From: Caldilineaceae bacterium
GTDB lineage: Bacteria > Chloroflexota > Anaerolineae > Caldilineales > Caldilineaceae
Assembly (NCBI GenBank): GCA_020845455.1
Contig: JADLFO010000040.1
Coordinates: 1 to 32,083, forward strand
DNA: 32,083 nt
Direction of reading: 5' to 3'
Shown here: positions 1-7,934 of the stretch, piece after piece
Layout: each line of letters starts with the position of its first letter
How positions within the stretch are numbered: the first letter of the stretch is position 1
Notes under the pieces: generated by a model
Databases searched by the model: none
Told to the model about the DNA's origin: nothing
The model's input: only the letters and a program-made list of their open reading frames with translations
Translations under genes and position numbers: made by a program

Positions 1-18
1 ATAGACGGCGTTCCACAT
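1..18 (-). CDS. Start of an unidentified gene, truncated by window edge
   Basis: Reading the minus strand, an ATG at 18-16 begins six open codons (M-W-N-A-V-Y) and runs off the window. An AAGGA ribosome-binding site at 33-29 lies 10 nt upstream. The ATG is only 17 nt past the stop of the radical SAM gene, so this is probably the next gene of the same operon. Six codons are too few to name a family; the call rests on start, spacing and RBS only. Confidence 0.4.
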
Positions 19-35
19 ATCGGTGTGATCCTTGC

Positions 36-1490
36 TTATTGGATTCTCTCCGTGGTCAAGTGCCCAGGCTTTGTTGAGAAGAGCGCGCTCGTACCGTCCT
101 GCGCCCGCGGCCGTTGTGTACTGGACGCCAGCCGTCCAAACTCGGAGAGTACCGTTTCCAACATCGGCAGAAGTTGGTTGACGCGGCGGGCACGGATCAC
201 CCAGTCCCAGAAGGGTTCGAGCTTTTTCCAGCCCCCAGCATAGGCGAGATGGCGCAGTCTGCCAAACGCCGTGGATTTGGTCCATGCGCCCTGCCAGATC
301 GACCCCCAGCGGTAAAAGTCTCGATAGGCGCGCCAGTAGCCGCGCTCTAGCTCTTCCGGGGTGAGCAGGGCCGGGCGATAGACCACATGGCGCGTGTCGT
401 AACGGTCCCAGTCTTGGCTGGTGATGCGCCCCTCGGCCTGCATGCGCGTATGCAGCGCCGTGCCGGGGTAGGGCGTGAGGATATGAAAGGTCGCGGTTTC
501 GATACCCTGCTCGACGGCCCAGCCTACGGTGCGGTCAAAAGCCCCCGCGTCGTCGTGGTCCATGCCAAAGACAAAGCTGCCGTTGACCATCACCCCCAAG
601 TCATGCAGACGGCGGATGGCCGCGCTGTAATCGCGGTTGAGGTTTTGCACCTTATGCTGTTCGGCCAGGCTCTGCGGGTTGAGCGTTTCAAAACCGACAA
701 AGAGGCTGCGCAGCCCCGCGGCCACGGCTTTTTCCAGCAGCTTTGGCTTGAGCACCGACTGCACCGTGCCCGCCGCCTGCCAAAGACGCCCCATACCGGC
801 CATGCCGTCGAAGAGCGCGGCGGCAAAGCGCGCATCGCCCAAGAGATGGTCGTCGAGAAAATAGAGATGGCGGCCCGGCAGCCGTTCGATCTCGGCCAGC
901 GCGGCGTCGACGGTTTGGGTGTAGAAGCTCTTGCCCCCCTGGTAAAACGCTTCCTTATAGCAAAAGTCGCAGACATGGGGGCAGCCGCGCGAGACGACAA
1001 TCGAGTTCGGCACCAGATAGAGATGGCGTTTGATCAGGTCGCGGCGGATCGGCGGCGCCCCATGCAGCGTGCGCACGGCCGAGCGGTAGACTTTGCCCGG
1101 ACGACCGGCGCGCAAATCGGCCAGAAAGCGCGGCCAGGTCTCCTCACCCGGCCCGATGAAGATCGTGTCGGCGTGGGCGGCGGCCTCTTCCGGCAGTGAG
1201 GTAACGTGCAGCCCGCCCAGCGCCACATGCGCGCCGCGGCCCCGATAGTGATCGGCCAGGGTATAGGCGCGATAGGCCGAGGTGATATAGACTTGGATCA
1301 CGACTAGGTCTGGCTCGTCAGCCAGGTCTAGCTCTTCGACATGCTCATCTTGGATCACGACTTCGGCGTCGGGGTCTAGATAGGCCGCCAGCGTGGCAAG
1401 CCCCAAGGGCGGGAAGAGCGAATATTTGATCGGGCGGAAAAATGGACTCTTGGCCTCGGTCAGCGCCGGCAGAATCATCTTGACCTTCAT
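36..1490 (-). CDS. B12-binding-domain radical SAM protein
   Basis: A 484-residue enzyme of the cobalamin-binding radical SAM group (BchE/hopanoid-methylase-like architecture). Residues about 1-140 look like a Rossmann B12-binding domain, with the GGLHVTSLPEEA stretch and IGPGEE typical of the class; the usual DxHxxG is only partly kept (D48-E-H50, no glycine). The radical SAM cluster motif CPHVCDFC supplies C170, C174 and C177 for the [4Fe-4S]-SAM site. The C-terminal part (PYPGT, then a Tyr/Arg/Trp-rich helical tail) resembles the DUF4070-type end of these enzymes. I place the start at 1490 because AAAGGA lies 7 nt upstream; an in-frame ATG at 1601 has no comparable RBS. The substrate cannot be told from sequence: methylation or ring rearrangement of a lipid or cofactor is possible. 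Family confident, reaction unknown. Confidence 0.85.
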   Translation of the reverse strand: MKVKMILPALTEAKSPFFRPIKYSLFPPLGLATLAAYLDPDAEVVIQDEHVEELDLADEPDLVVIQVYITSAYRAYTLADHYRGRGAHVALGGLHVTSLPEEAAAHADTIFIGPGEETWPRFLADLRAGRPGKVYRSAVRTLHGAPPIRRDLIKRHLYLVPNSIVVSRGCPHVCDFCYKEAFYQGGKSFYTQTVDAALAEIERLPGRHLYFLDDHLLGDARFAAALFDGMAGMGRLWQAAGTVQSVLKPKLLEKAVAAGLRSLFVGFETLNPQSLAEQHKVQNLNRDYSAAIRRLHDLGVMVNGSFVFGMDHDDAGAFDRTVGWAVEQGIETATFHILTPYPGTALHTRMQAEGRITSQDWDRYDTRHVVYRPALLTPEELERGYWRAYRDFYRWGSIWQGAWTKSTAFGRLRHLAYAGGWKKLEPFWDWVIRARRVNQLLPMLETVLSEFGRLASSTQRPRAQDGTSALFSTKPGHLTTERIQ

Positions 1491-1707
1491 GGCGTCAATT
1501 CCTTTCTGGTCTAGGGAGTGTCCCTTGCGCAAGAAACGCCCCTCCGGAGAGAGGGCATATGTGCCAACGCCACTGTAGAGAATATGCTGCGGCTGTGCCA
1601 CGGTTCAGGTGCGCGAGCGGACGCACCCGGGTGCTTGACAGTTCTGTAACGCCGGTGGCAAGGTGAGGAAGAATAGCCTATTGATGAACCATGCAAGGTG
1701 CAAGAGT

Positions 1708-2448
1708 ATGCTCAAACTCTTATTGGTCGAGGACAATCTACGCCTGCAAGCAGGGCTGAAAACGGGGCTGGAGGCGACGGGCGCAGTGCAAGCCGTGGGG
1801 GCCGTCGTATGCGGTGAGGATGCCCTGGAATTTTGTCTCGCATCCGGCCCGCCTGATGCCATCCTGATGGATGTGGCTTTGGCCGGCGAGATGGACGGCA
1901 TCACGGCTGCCGTCGCTATCCGCCGCAACTACCCGCGCCAGCCTGTCGTCTTTTACTCGATCCAAGATGACGATGCCTATTATCGTACCTTCCGCCGGGC
2001 GGGCATCTTGAGCCACTACGCCTATGTGCGCAAATCTAACTACTTGCTGCCGGAGATGATCGTGCCTCTGCTGCGCGATGCGGTGGCGGGCCGCAGCTTT
2101 GTCGACCCCAGTGTCGAGGCGCGCATTCAGGAGGTGCGCCGGCGTGACGAACAAGACCCCATGAGCCTGCTTGAGCCAAACGAGCAGACCGTGGCGCGCA
2201 TGTTGGCGCAGGGGTTGACCAACCAACAGATCGCTGCGCGCCTCGGTTTTCGCGACAAGCGCACGATCAGCCGCACCAACGGCGAAATCTATGCGGCGTG
2301 GGGGCTGGCCGACAGCACCACCGACGAGAAGACGGCGCGCACACGCGCCGCCATCATTGTCTACAGCAGGCGGCTGCTCCGCTGGGACGACGAAGGGACA
2401 GCCTATGCCCTCAATGCGTGCGGCGAGTGGGAGACCTACTGCGCATGA
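1708..2448 (+). CDS. NarL/LuxR-type response regulator
   Basis: A 246-residue two-component regulator. The receiver domain (about 1-125) has the acidic pocket E8/D9, phospho-acceptor D55 in AILMDVA, S84 and K109. The C-terminal half has a LuxR/GerE-like helix-turn-helix at about 155-200 (LEPNEQTVARMLAQGLTNQQIAARLGF), where the usual LTPRE opening is LEPNE, and then a basic tail. The start at 1708 is preferred over upstream in-frame codons because AAGGTG stands 8 nt before it and the protein then begins directly with the receiver strand MLKLLLVEDN. Its stop overlaps the start of the kinase gene (ATGA), so the pair is almost certainly cotranscribed and translationally coupled. The regulated genes are not evident; the divergent radical SAM gene shares the upstream region. 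Confidence 0.88.
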   Translation: MLKLLLVEDNLRLQAGLKTGLEATGAVQAVGAVVCGEDALEFCLASGPPDAILMDVALAGEMDGITAAVAIRRNYPRQPVVFYSIQDDDAYYRTFRRAGILSHYAYVRKSNYLLPEMIVPLLRDAVAGRSFVDPSVEARIQEVRRRDEQDPMSLLEPNEQTVARMLAQGLTNQQIAARLGFRDKRTISRTNGEIYAAWGLADSTTDEKTARTRAAIIVYSRRLLRWDDEGTAYALNACGEWETYCA

Positions 2449-4580
2449 CCGGACGCTTCTGGCTGGATTGGGCCATCATCGCCGCGTCGCTCTTCAACAC
2501 GATCCTGCTGCTGTGGTTGGGGTTGATCGTTCTGCTCAACGCCAACCGCCGTGATTGGGGTGTCTGGTTGATGGGCGGTGGGCTGTTGGGGGGCGCGCTC
2601 TTTTTTATCAGCCACAGCGCCATGCTGGGGCAAGACCTGGCCATGAACCTGGATGGCCTCAACTTTTGGTGGCGGGCGGGCTGGTTCCCGGTGACGGTTT
2701 CGCCCTTTGCCTGGTATGTCGCCGTGCTGTGGTTCAGCGGCTTTTGGGCAGCAGCGCAAAGCAGCCTCAAACGCCGCCACCGCGCTTGGCTGTGGCTCAT
2801 GGTTTTGTGGCTGGCGGGGCTGATCACGCTGCTGCTCGTCGCCAACCCGATCCCGGCCTATGACCAACTGGTGCAGTTCGATTGGAGCGGGACGTTGGCG
2901 GTGCGTAACATCCGACTCTTGTTCCTGCTCTTTCCGCTGTGGATGATCGCGTGCATCCTGTTGTCGATCGACGTGTTGCGCAGACCGGCTGAAGTTGAAA
3001 ATGCCAACACCAAAACAGCGCGACAACGCGCGCTGCCTTGGCTTCTGGGGGCTGCGGGCACGCTGCTGGCGGTTGCGCTGGTCGTCGCCTACTTTGTCGG
3101 CAGCGTGGTTGCCGCCGCGGGTACGCTCAATGCCATCCGCATGGAGACGGTCGCCGCCTATGATCTGGCGTTGTCGCTTTTGATCGCGCTGGCCGCCCTC
3201 TCGCTGGGGCAATCGATTGTCTCCTATGAAATCTTCACGGGCAGGGTGCTGCCGCGGCGCAGTTTTATCCGCCAATGGCGCAACGCTATCCTCTTGGCGA
3301 GCGGTTATGCCGTGGTCGTCGGCTGGAGCCTCAGCGCCCATCTGCGCCCAATCTACAGCCTGCTGCTGGCGACGCTGCTGTTGACGCTCTTTTATGCCCT
3401 CTATGGTTGGCGCTCGTTTCGAGAGCGCGAACAATTTGTGGCGCGGCTGCGCCCTTTCGTGCAAAGCCAAGGCATCTCGCCCAACCCGCTGCATGCCAAC
3501 GCATCCGCCGGCAGTCTGCTCGCCGCCCTTTGTCACGATGTTTTGGGGACCGCACATGCGCAACTCATCCCGCTGGGCAGCGTCGCCCCGCTCGTCAGCA
3601 CAACATTAAGCTATCCGCAGGATGCCGGCGCACCGCCCATGCGCCCACCCCGCGATCTCCATGTCGGGATGACGCCGCTCGATACAGCGGTGTTTGCGCC
3701 CTATGGTTGGGCCATTTCGCTCTGGAACGAGCGGGAGCGCATCGGCGTGCTGTTGATTGGCGAGAAGCTAGATGGCGGCCTATACAGCGAAGAGGAGATG
3801 GACACCGCCCAGGCTGCGGGCGAGCGCATCGTCCATTTGCTCGCCGGTGAACAGATGGTGCTGCGGCTGATGGAACTCCAGCGCAAACGCACCGCCGAGC
3901 AGCGGGTGATGGATCTGCGCACGCGCCGCGCCCTGCACGACGAGATCCTGCCTGCGCTGCATCTGGCGATCTTGCAGTTGAACGGCGTTGACCGCCAACA
4001 GCCCGCCATTCAAGAGTCGGTGAGCACCCTGGGCGAAGCGCACCAGCAGATTGCCGACCTGCTGGCCCATACCCAACCGGCGCCTGCCCGCGCCCCGGAT
4101 ACATGCGAGATAGGGGCAGCCTTGCGCGGCCTGATACAGAATGAGTTTGCCTATAGTTTCGAGCAGATCGTCTATCGCGATGGAATGAATGAGGATAGGA
4201 TCAATGGGGAACATACAGCGCAGGAGCGGCCCGTCGATAGGGTCTATGTGGATCCTGTCGTCGGCGAGGTGGTCTTGGGCGCAGCGCGTGAAGCCGTGCG
4301 CAATGCCGCCGCACATGGCCGCGGCGGCAAGGTAGATCGTCCTCTATGTCTCCGGATCGGGTTTTGTACGAAGAGTGGCGAGTTTGTCCTGACGATTGCA
4401 GATAACGGTGTGGGCATCGATGCCGGCAGAGTCAATGCCGCTTCTTCACTCGGCGGCAGCGGCAACGGTCTCGCCCTCCACAGCACGCTTCTGGCGATGG
4501 TCGGCGGCTATCTCACGGTCGAATCGCCCGCAGAAGGCGGCACGCTGGTGAGGATCGCCGTGCCGAAAAGCGAATACTAG
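2445..4580 (+). CDS. Multi-TM GAF sensor histidine kinase
   Basis: A 711-residue membrane kinase, partner of the NarL-type regulator before it. Residues 8-320 hold about nine hydrophobic segments, so the sensor is largely intramembrane. A GAF-like domain follows (about 335-470), ending in the GVLLIGEKLDGGLYSEEE strand-turn. The phospho-acceptor box is RRALHDEILPALH with H498, of the HisKA_3-like type that pairs with NarL regulators. The ATPase domain (about 600-711) shows an N box (AAREAVRNAAAHG), G1 (ADNGVGID) and G2 (GGSGNGLAL). The start is the ATG at 2445 inside the regulator's stop. The gene ends in CTAG at 4577-4580, shared with the stop of the convergent permease gene. The signal sensed is unknown. 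Confidence 0.88.
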   Translation: MTGRFWLDWAIIAASLFNTILLLWLGLIVLLNANRRDWGVWLMGGGLLGGALFFISHSAMLGQDLAMNLDGLNFWWRAGWFPVTVSPFAWYVAVLWFSGFWAAAQSSLKRRHRAWLWLMVLWLAGLITLLLVANPIPAYDQLVQFDWSGTLAVRNIRLLFLLFPLWMIACILLSIDVLRRPAEVENANTKTARQRALPWLLGAAGTLLAVALVVAYFVGSVVAAAGTLNAIRMETVAAYDLALSLLIALAALSLGQSIVSYEIFTGRVLPRRSFIRQWRNAILLASGYAVVVGWSLSAHLRPIYSLLLATLLLTLFYALYGWRSFREREQFVARLRPFVQSQGISPNPLHANASAGSLLAALCHDVLGTAHAQLIPLGSVAPLVSTTLSYPQDAGAPPMRPPRDLHVGMTPLDTAVFAPYGWAISLWNERERIGVLLIGEKLDGGLYSEEEMDTAQAAGERIVHLLAGEQMVLRLMELQRKRTAEQRVMDLRTRRALHDEILPALHLAILQLNGVDRQQPAIQESVSTLGEAHQQIADLLAHTQPAPARAPDTCEIGAALRGLIQNEFAYSFEQIVYRDGMNEDRINGEHTAQERPVDRVYVDPVVGEVVLGAAREAVRNAAAHGRGGKVDRPLCLRIGFCTKSGEFVLTIADNGVGIDAGRVNAASSLGGSGNGLALHSTLLAMVGGYLTVESPAEGGTLVRIAVPKSEY

Positions 4581-6382
4581 ATCCCCCAGAACAGCCGCAT
4601 CCCCAGCAGCAGCGCCAGCAGCGTCACCAGCGCCATGCCGCTGCCCACGCGCCAAAAGTCGCGCGGGGTATAGCTCCCCGGCCCCATCATCAGGATGTTG
4701 ACGGGATGGGCAATCGGCGTGAGAAAGGCGGCGGAACAGGCAATCGCCACGGCGACTGCCACTGCCTGGGCGTTGACGCCGCTCTGCAGCGCCGCGGTCA
4801 CGGCGATGGGGCCGACAATCAAGGCCGCCACCTGCCCGCCGATCACCTGCGTCACAACCATGGTGAGCAGGAATAGCCCCGCTACCAGCGCCAGCGGCCC
4901 ATAGGGTGTGAGCGCGCTCACGATGCTCTGGCCGGCGCGCTCCGCCAGCCCCGTGTTGATCATCGCCAGGCTGAGCGGCAGCAGCCCGGCGATCAAAAAG
5001 ATCACGCGCCAACTGATCCCGCGGTAGGCGTCGTCCAGGTTGATGCAGCCGGTGAGCGCCATGGCCGCCACCCCCATCATCATCGCTTCCGAAGTCGAGA
5101 CGAGTTCGACGATCGAGATCAACAGCACCACGCCGGTGATCGCCAGCGCCCAACCGGCTTTCTGTGGTAACGGCGGGCGGACGGTATGCGTCCCCTGCAG
5201 CACCAGAAAATCGCGGTCGCCCGCCAGCCCCTTGATATGTTCGGGCGTGCCTACCATCAGCAGCGCGTCGCCCGGTTCGAGCGGGATCGTACCCACATCG
5301 CTGCGGAAGCTCAACCCCTCGCGCCAAAGCGCCACGCCGGTCAGCCGGTAGCGAGCGCGAAAGTTGAGTTCGGCCAGTGTCTTGCCGATCACATTCGAGC
5401 GCGGCGGGATGATCACTTCGGCCAGGTCGACGAAATAGGTAGAATCCTCGTTTCTCCGGTCTTGGGGCCGCCCGATCGCTGCGCCCCAGTCGGCCAGCCG
5501 TGCCACGCGGTCTTCCCAGCCCAACAGCACCAGATAATCTTCCGCCTGGATCACTTCGTCCGGCCCTGGGTTGAGAATGGCCTGATGGCCGCGCCAGATC
5601 GCCACCACAGTCAGCCCTAATTCCTCGCCGATGCGGCTCTCGGCCAAGCGCATGTCCACCAGCCTGCAGGTGGGCAGCACGCGCACCTCCCACAACTGTT
5701 CTTGGATCCGGTACATCTCCATTAGGCTGCGCGACAGGAGATAGGGGCTGGCCGTCTGCCCCACCGACTCGCGGTTGGGCAGCAGCCGCCGGCCAATCAG
5801 CAGCATAAACGCCAGCGCGGCGGCCACGATCACCCCGCCCGTGGGCAGAAAGTCGACCATGCCCAGCGCCGGCTGGTCTTGGTCGCGCAGAATGCTGCTC
5901 AGGATGATGTTGGCGGTGGTGAAGTAGGTTGCCATACCGCCGACGAGCGTGCCGAACGAGAGCGGGATCAACAGCTTGGAGGGCGCGACATTGGACTCGC
6001 GGCCCACCTGCACTGCGGCCGGGAGCAGCACCGCGCCCGCCGCGATGTTGTTCATCACCAGCGACATCGCTGCGCCCGTCGCCATAAAGAGGCCAATCAG
6101 CCGCACTTCCGACCCGGCCCCGACCTCGCGCATCCGCCCGGCGATCCACTGGACGACGCCGGCGTCGTCCAGCGCCTGCGTAATGATAAACAGCCCGATG
6201 ATGGTGATGACGACCGAGCGGCTAAAGCCGGAGAACGCTTCCTGCACCGTGATCACGCCGGTGAGAGGCAGCACCGCCAGCACGATGATCGCGACCAGGT
6301 CGGCGCGCAGCCAATCGAACACAATGGTGACCAGCGCCGCCACGATGATGGCGATCAGGACCCATTCTTGGGTAGAGAGCAT
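4577..6382 (-). CDS. SLC13-family permease with two RCK_C (TrkA_C) domains
   Basis: A 601-residue inner-membrane transporter of the DASS/SLC13 fold. Two hydrophobic halves (about 1-200 and 410-601) flank a soluble centre with two tandem RCK_C domains (about 230-298 and 318-395), each ending in an ED/GD-x-L-hydrophobic strand (EDYLVLLG, GDALLMVG). Substrate-loop motifs resemble the family: MNNIAAGAVLLP in the first half and TPIAHPVNILMMGPGSY in the second. Such proteins carry sulfate, dicarboxylates or other anions with Na+; RCK_C domains usually bind a nucleotide or small ligand and gate transport. The substrate cannot be assigned. The start at 6382 has GGAGAGGA upstream at good spacing. Full length, no defect seen. 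Confidence 0.88.
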   Translation of the reverse strand: MLSTQEWVLIAIIVAALVTIVFDWLRADLVAIIVLAVLPLTGVITVQEAFSGFSRSVVITIIGLFIITQALDDAGVVQWIAGRMREVGAGSEVRLIGLFMATGAAMSLVMNNIAAGAVLLPAAVQVGRESNVAPSKLLIPLSFGTLVGGMATYFTTANIILSSILRDQDQPALGMVDFLPTGGVIVAAALAFMLLIGRRLLPNRESVGQTASPYLLSRSLMEMYRIQEQLWEVRVLPTCRLVDMRLAESRIGEELGLTVVAIWRGHQAILNPGPDEVIQAEDYLVLLGWEDRVARLADWGAAIGRPQDRRNEDSTYFVDLAEVIIPPRSNVIGKTLAELNFRARYRLTGVALWREGLSFRSDVGTIPLEPGDALLMVGTPEHIKGLAGDRDFLVLQGTHTVRPPLPQKAGWALAITGVVLLISIVELVSTSEAMMMGVAAMALTGCINLDDAYRGISWRVIFLIAGLLPLSLAMINTGLAERAGQSIVSALTPYGPLALVAGLFLLTMVVTQVIGGQVAALIVGPIAVTAALQSGVNAQAVAVAVAIACSAAFLTPIAHPVNILMMGPGSYTPRDFWRVGSGMALVTLLALLLGMRLFWGI

Positions 6383-6539
6383 AGCGTCCTCTCCGGCTTA
6401 GCGCAGGCTTACCCGATCTCCGGCCAAGCGTTGGCGCAGGGGCATCCGGCGGGCGTGAGCCTGTCATACGGTCAATCTTGCTTTCGGTATGCTACCGGCG
6501 GAGCAAGGCGGTGTCAATCTGGCCGCAGCCTGTCCGATC

Positions 6540-6574
6540 AAAAACAGGGCAGCGCCGCTGCCACGACGCTGCCC
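6540..6574 (-). terminator. Candidate intrinsic terminator (minus strand)
   Basis: GGGCAGCG (6547-6554) pairs with CGCTGCCC (6567-6574). Read on the minus strand the hairpin is followed by TGTTTTT (complement of 6540-6546). It lies about 100 nt past the stop of the secreted-protein gene at 6676 and would separate it from the permease gene. A competing inner pairing (GGCAGCG with CGCTGCC) is also possible. Confidence 0.55.
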
Positions 6575-6675
6575 CGCACCGGTCGCCATCTGCCCTGCGA
6601 CCGGCTGCCTCCAACCATTGACCAACGGTCCGTCTTGTTTACCCTGCTAGAAACGTACCTGGGCTATCTGGGCGG

Positions 6676-7611
6676 TCACTGCAACGCCTCGGCGGCGGCG
6701 CAATCGCGCAGGTATTTGCCGTTGCCGGCGGCGTCGATGAACGCGATCTTGACATCGTCAAAATAGATGTTCGAGTTCAAGAACGCCGGCGATTGCGCCT
6801 GGATCAAGACCATGATGTCTTGGGCGTCGCCCAGTTCCACGGTGTTGGTCAGCTCGGCCCATTCGCCGCGCACATAGCCGTTGGCGTAGAGCGCCACATC
6901 GCCGTCTGCGCCCGGCTTGATGCCCAGCGAAGCCCAGTCGTAGTCGATCCCGTCGCCGAAATCGACCTTGGCGCCCTGGTCGTGATCCCAGATCAGATAC
7001 TTGACGCTGACAAAGACCTGGCCGCCTTCAAAGCCTGCAGGCACCGGGATGCGCGGGCTGCCAAAGCCGGCGGCATAGGGTTTGTGGCTGGCGATCTTGG
7101 CGGCGTACTGCTCGCCGTCGCCCTTGCTCTCCAGGTCGTTGTAGCGGTTGCCCGGCCCTACCGACCGCTCGCGCGTAAAGGCGACCACATCCGCTCGATA
7201 TTCGCCCTCGTCTAACGCAAACGCGCCCCAGCCGCTGTACCAGTCGGTCCAGATATCCGGATTGCCGTCGCTGGCCGACCACGCCATATCGGCGTTGAAG
7301 TTATTACAGACGTTGGGCGTGTCATACAGGGTCAGGCCTGCGCCTAGCCCGGTCAAGGTCTGGCGCACGCCGCGGCCCGGCTCCTCCTGGCGGCGACCGG
7401 CGTCGGCGGCGTCTGCCTCCAGCGCGTTGACAGTCAGCGGCGCGTTGACCAGCAGGTCGACGGGTTTGAGCGGGATGGGCGGCGTCAGGCGCGGGCCGGT
7501 GATGGGCAGCGGCGGCGCGCTCGGCGCCGCCACCACGCCGCGCAGCGGCAGCAGCGCCGCCACGGCCAGCGTGAGCACCAGTGCGGTGCGTAGGTAACGT
7601 GTGAGCGTCAT
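6676..7611 (-). CDS. Secreted protein of unknown function
   Basis: A 311-residue protein with a clear Sec signal peptide: basic start, hydrophobic core at about 8-22, likely cleavage after VVAA near residue 29. A short Pro-rich spacer follows, then a soluble domain rich in Trp, Tyr, Gly and Asp (WSASDGNPDIWTDWYSGWG, FGDGIDYDWASLG, IYFDDVKIAFID). The composition and the final FDDVK-type strand suggest a beta-sandwich of the carbohydrate-binding or jelly-roll kind, as in many exported Chloroflexota proteins, but I recognise no named family. The start at 7611 is chosen because GAAGGAG lies 6 nt upstream and the signal peptide begins there. It is probably monocistronic, given the terminator-like hairpin downstream. 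Confidence 0.7.
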   Translation of the reverse strand: MTLTRYLRTALVLTLAVAALLPLRGVVAAPSAPPLPITGPRLTPPIPLKPVDLLVNAPLTVNALEADAADAGRRQEEPGRGVRQTLTGLGAGLTLYDTPNVCNNFNADMAWSASDGNPDIWTDWYSGWGAFALDEGEYRADVVAFTRERSVGPGNRYNDLESKGDGEQYAAKIASHKPYAAGFGSPRIPVPAGFEGGQVFVSVKYLIWDHDQGAKVDFGDGIDYDWASLGIKPGADGDVALYANGYVRGEWAELTNTVELGDAQDIMVLIQAQSPAFLNSNIYFDDVKIAFIDAAGNGKYLRDCAAAEALQ

Positions 7612-7934
7612 CAGCTTCTCCTTCAAGTAGAACCAAGTTCGACGTTGCAAGACGAATGTCGATAACAGCAGAATGAGTTTCTGTGTATCGCATTTAGATG
7701 ACGCAAAATGACATAAAAAGTTGCGGTGTAGTTTGCACATTCATGTGAATGCGTCTTCTGGTAATGTTGTAGTTGGTGGTAATAGGCGGCAGGGGGCAGC
7801 GCACGGCCGCTCCGGGTCTGCGGCGCCGGCGGCTTGGCTGTGGCGGCAGAGGCAAAATGGTGGGGAGGAAGTTCCGGGAAGGCGCTACATGAAGGAGGTA
7901 CAGCCCGGCATGGAGCCGGCTATACCGTGTGCGT
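7612..7934. other. Intergenic region, AT-rich near the gene start
   Basis: No credible gene. The part next to the secreted-protein gene (about 7640-7790) is clearly richer in A+T than the surrounding genes and should hold its promoter on the minus strand, but I see no hexamer pair good enough to name. The part near 7888 has a GAAGGAGGT sequence on the plus strand before short open codons that run antisense into the GAF-PAS gene; I do not call these a gene. No kinase remnant was seen after the GAF-PAS stop. Confidence 0.6.

Noticed and set aside
387..1199. Long open frame on the plus strand (270 codons) opposite the radical SAM gene
   Set aside because: It is antisense to a gene with clear motifs, has Arg/His/Ala-rich low-complexity composition and no RBS; a shadow caused by high GC.
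1635..1640. Perfect TTGACA upstream of the NarL-type regulator
   Set aside because: No -10-like hexamer lies 15-19 bp downstream, so I do not call a promoter.
4446..6149. 567-codon frame inside the permease gene on the same strand
   Set aside because: Arg/Gly/Ala-rich translation with no domain, while the other frame gives a complete SLC13 protein with a good start.
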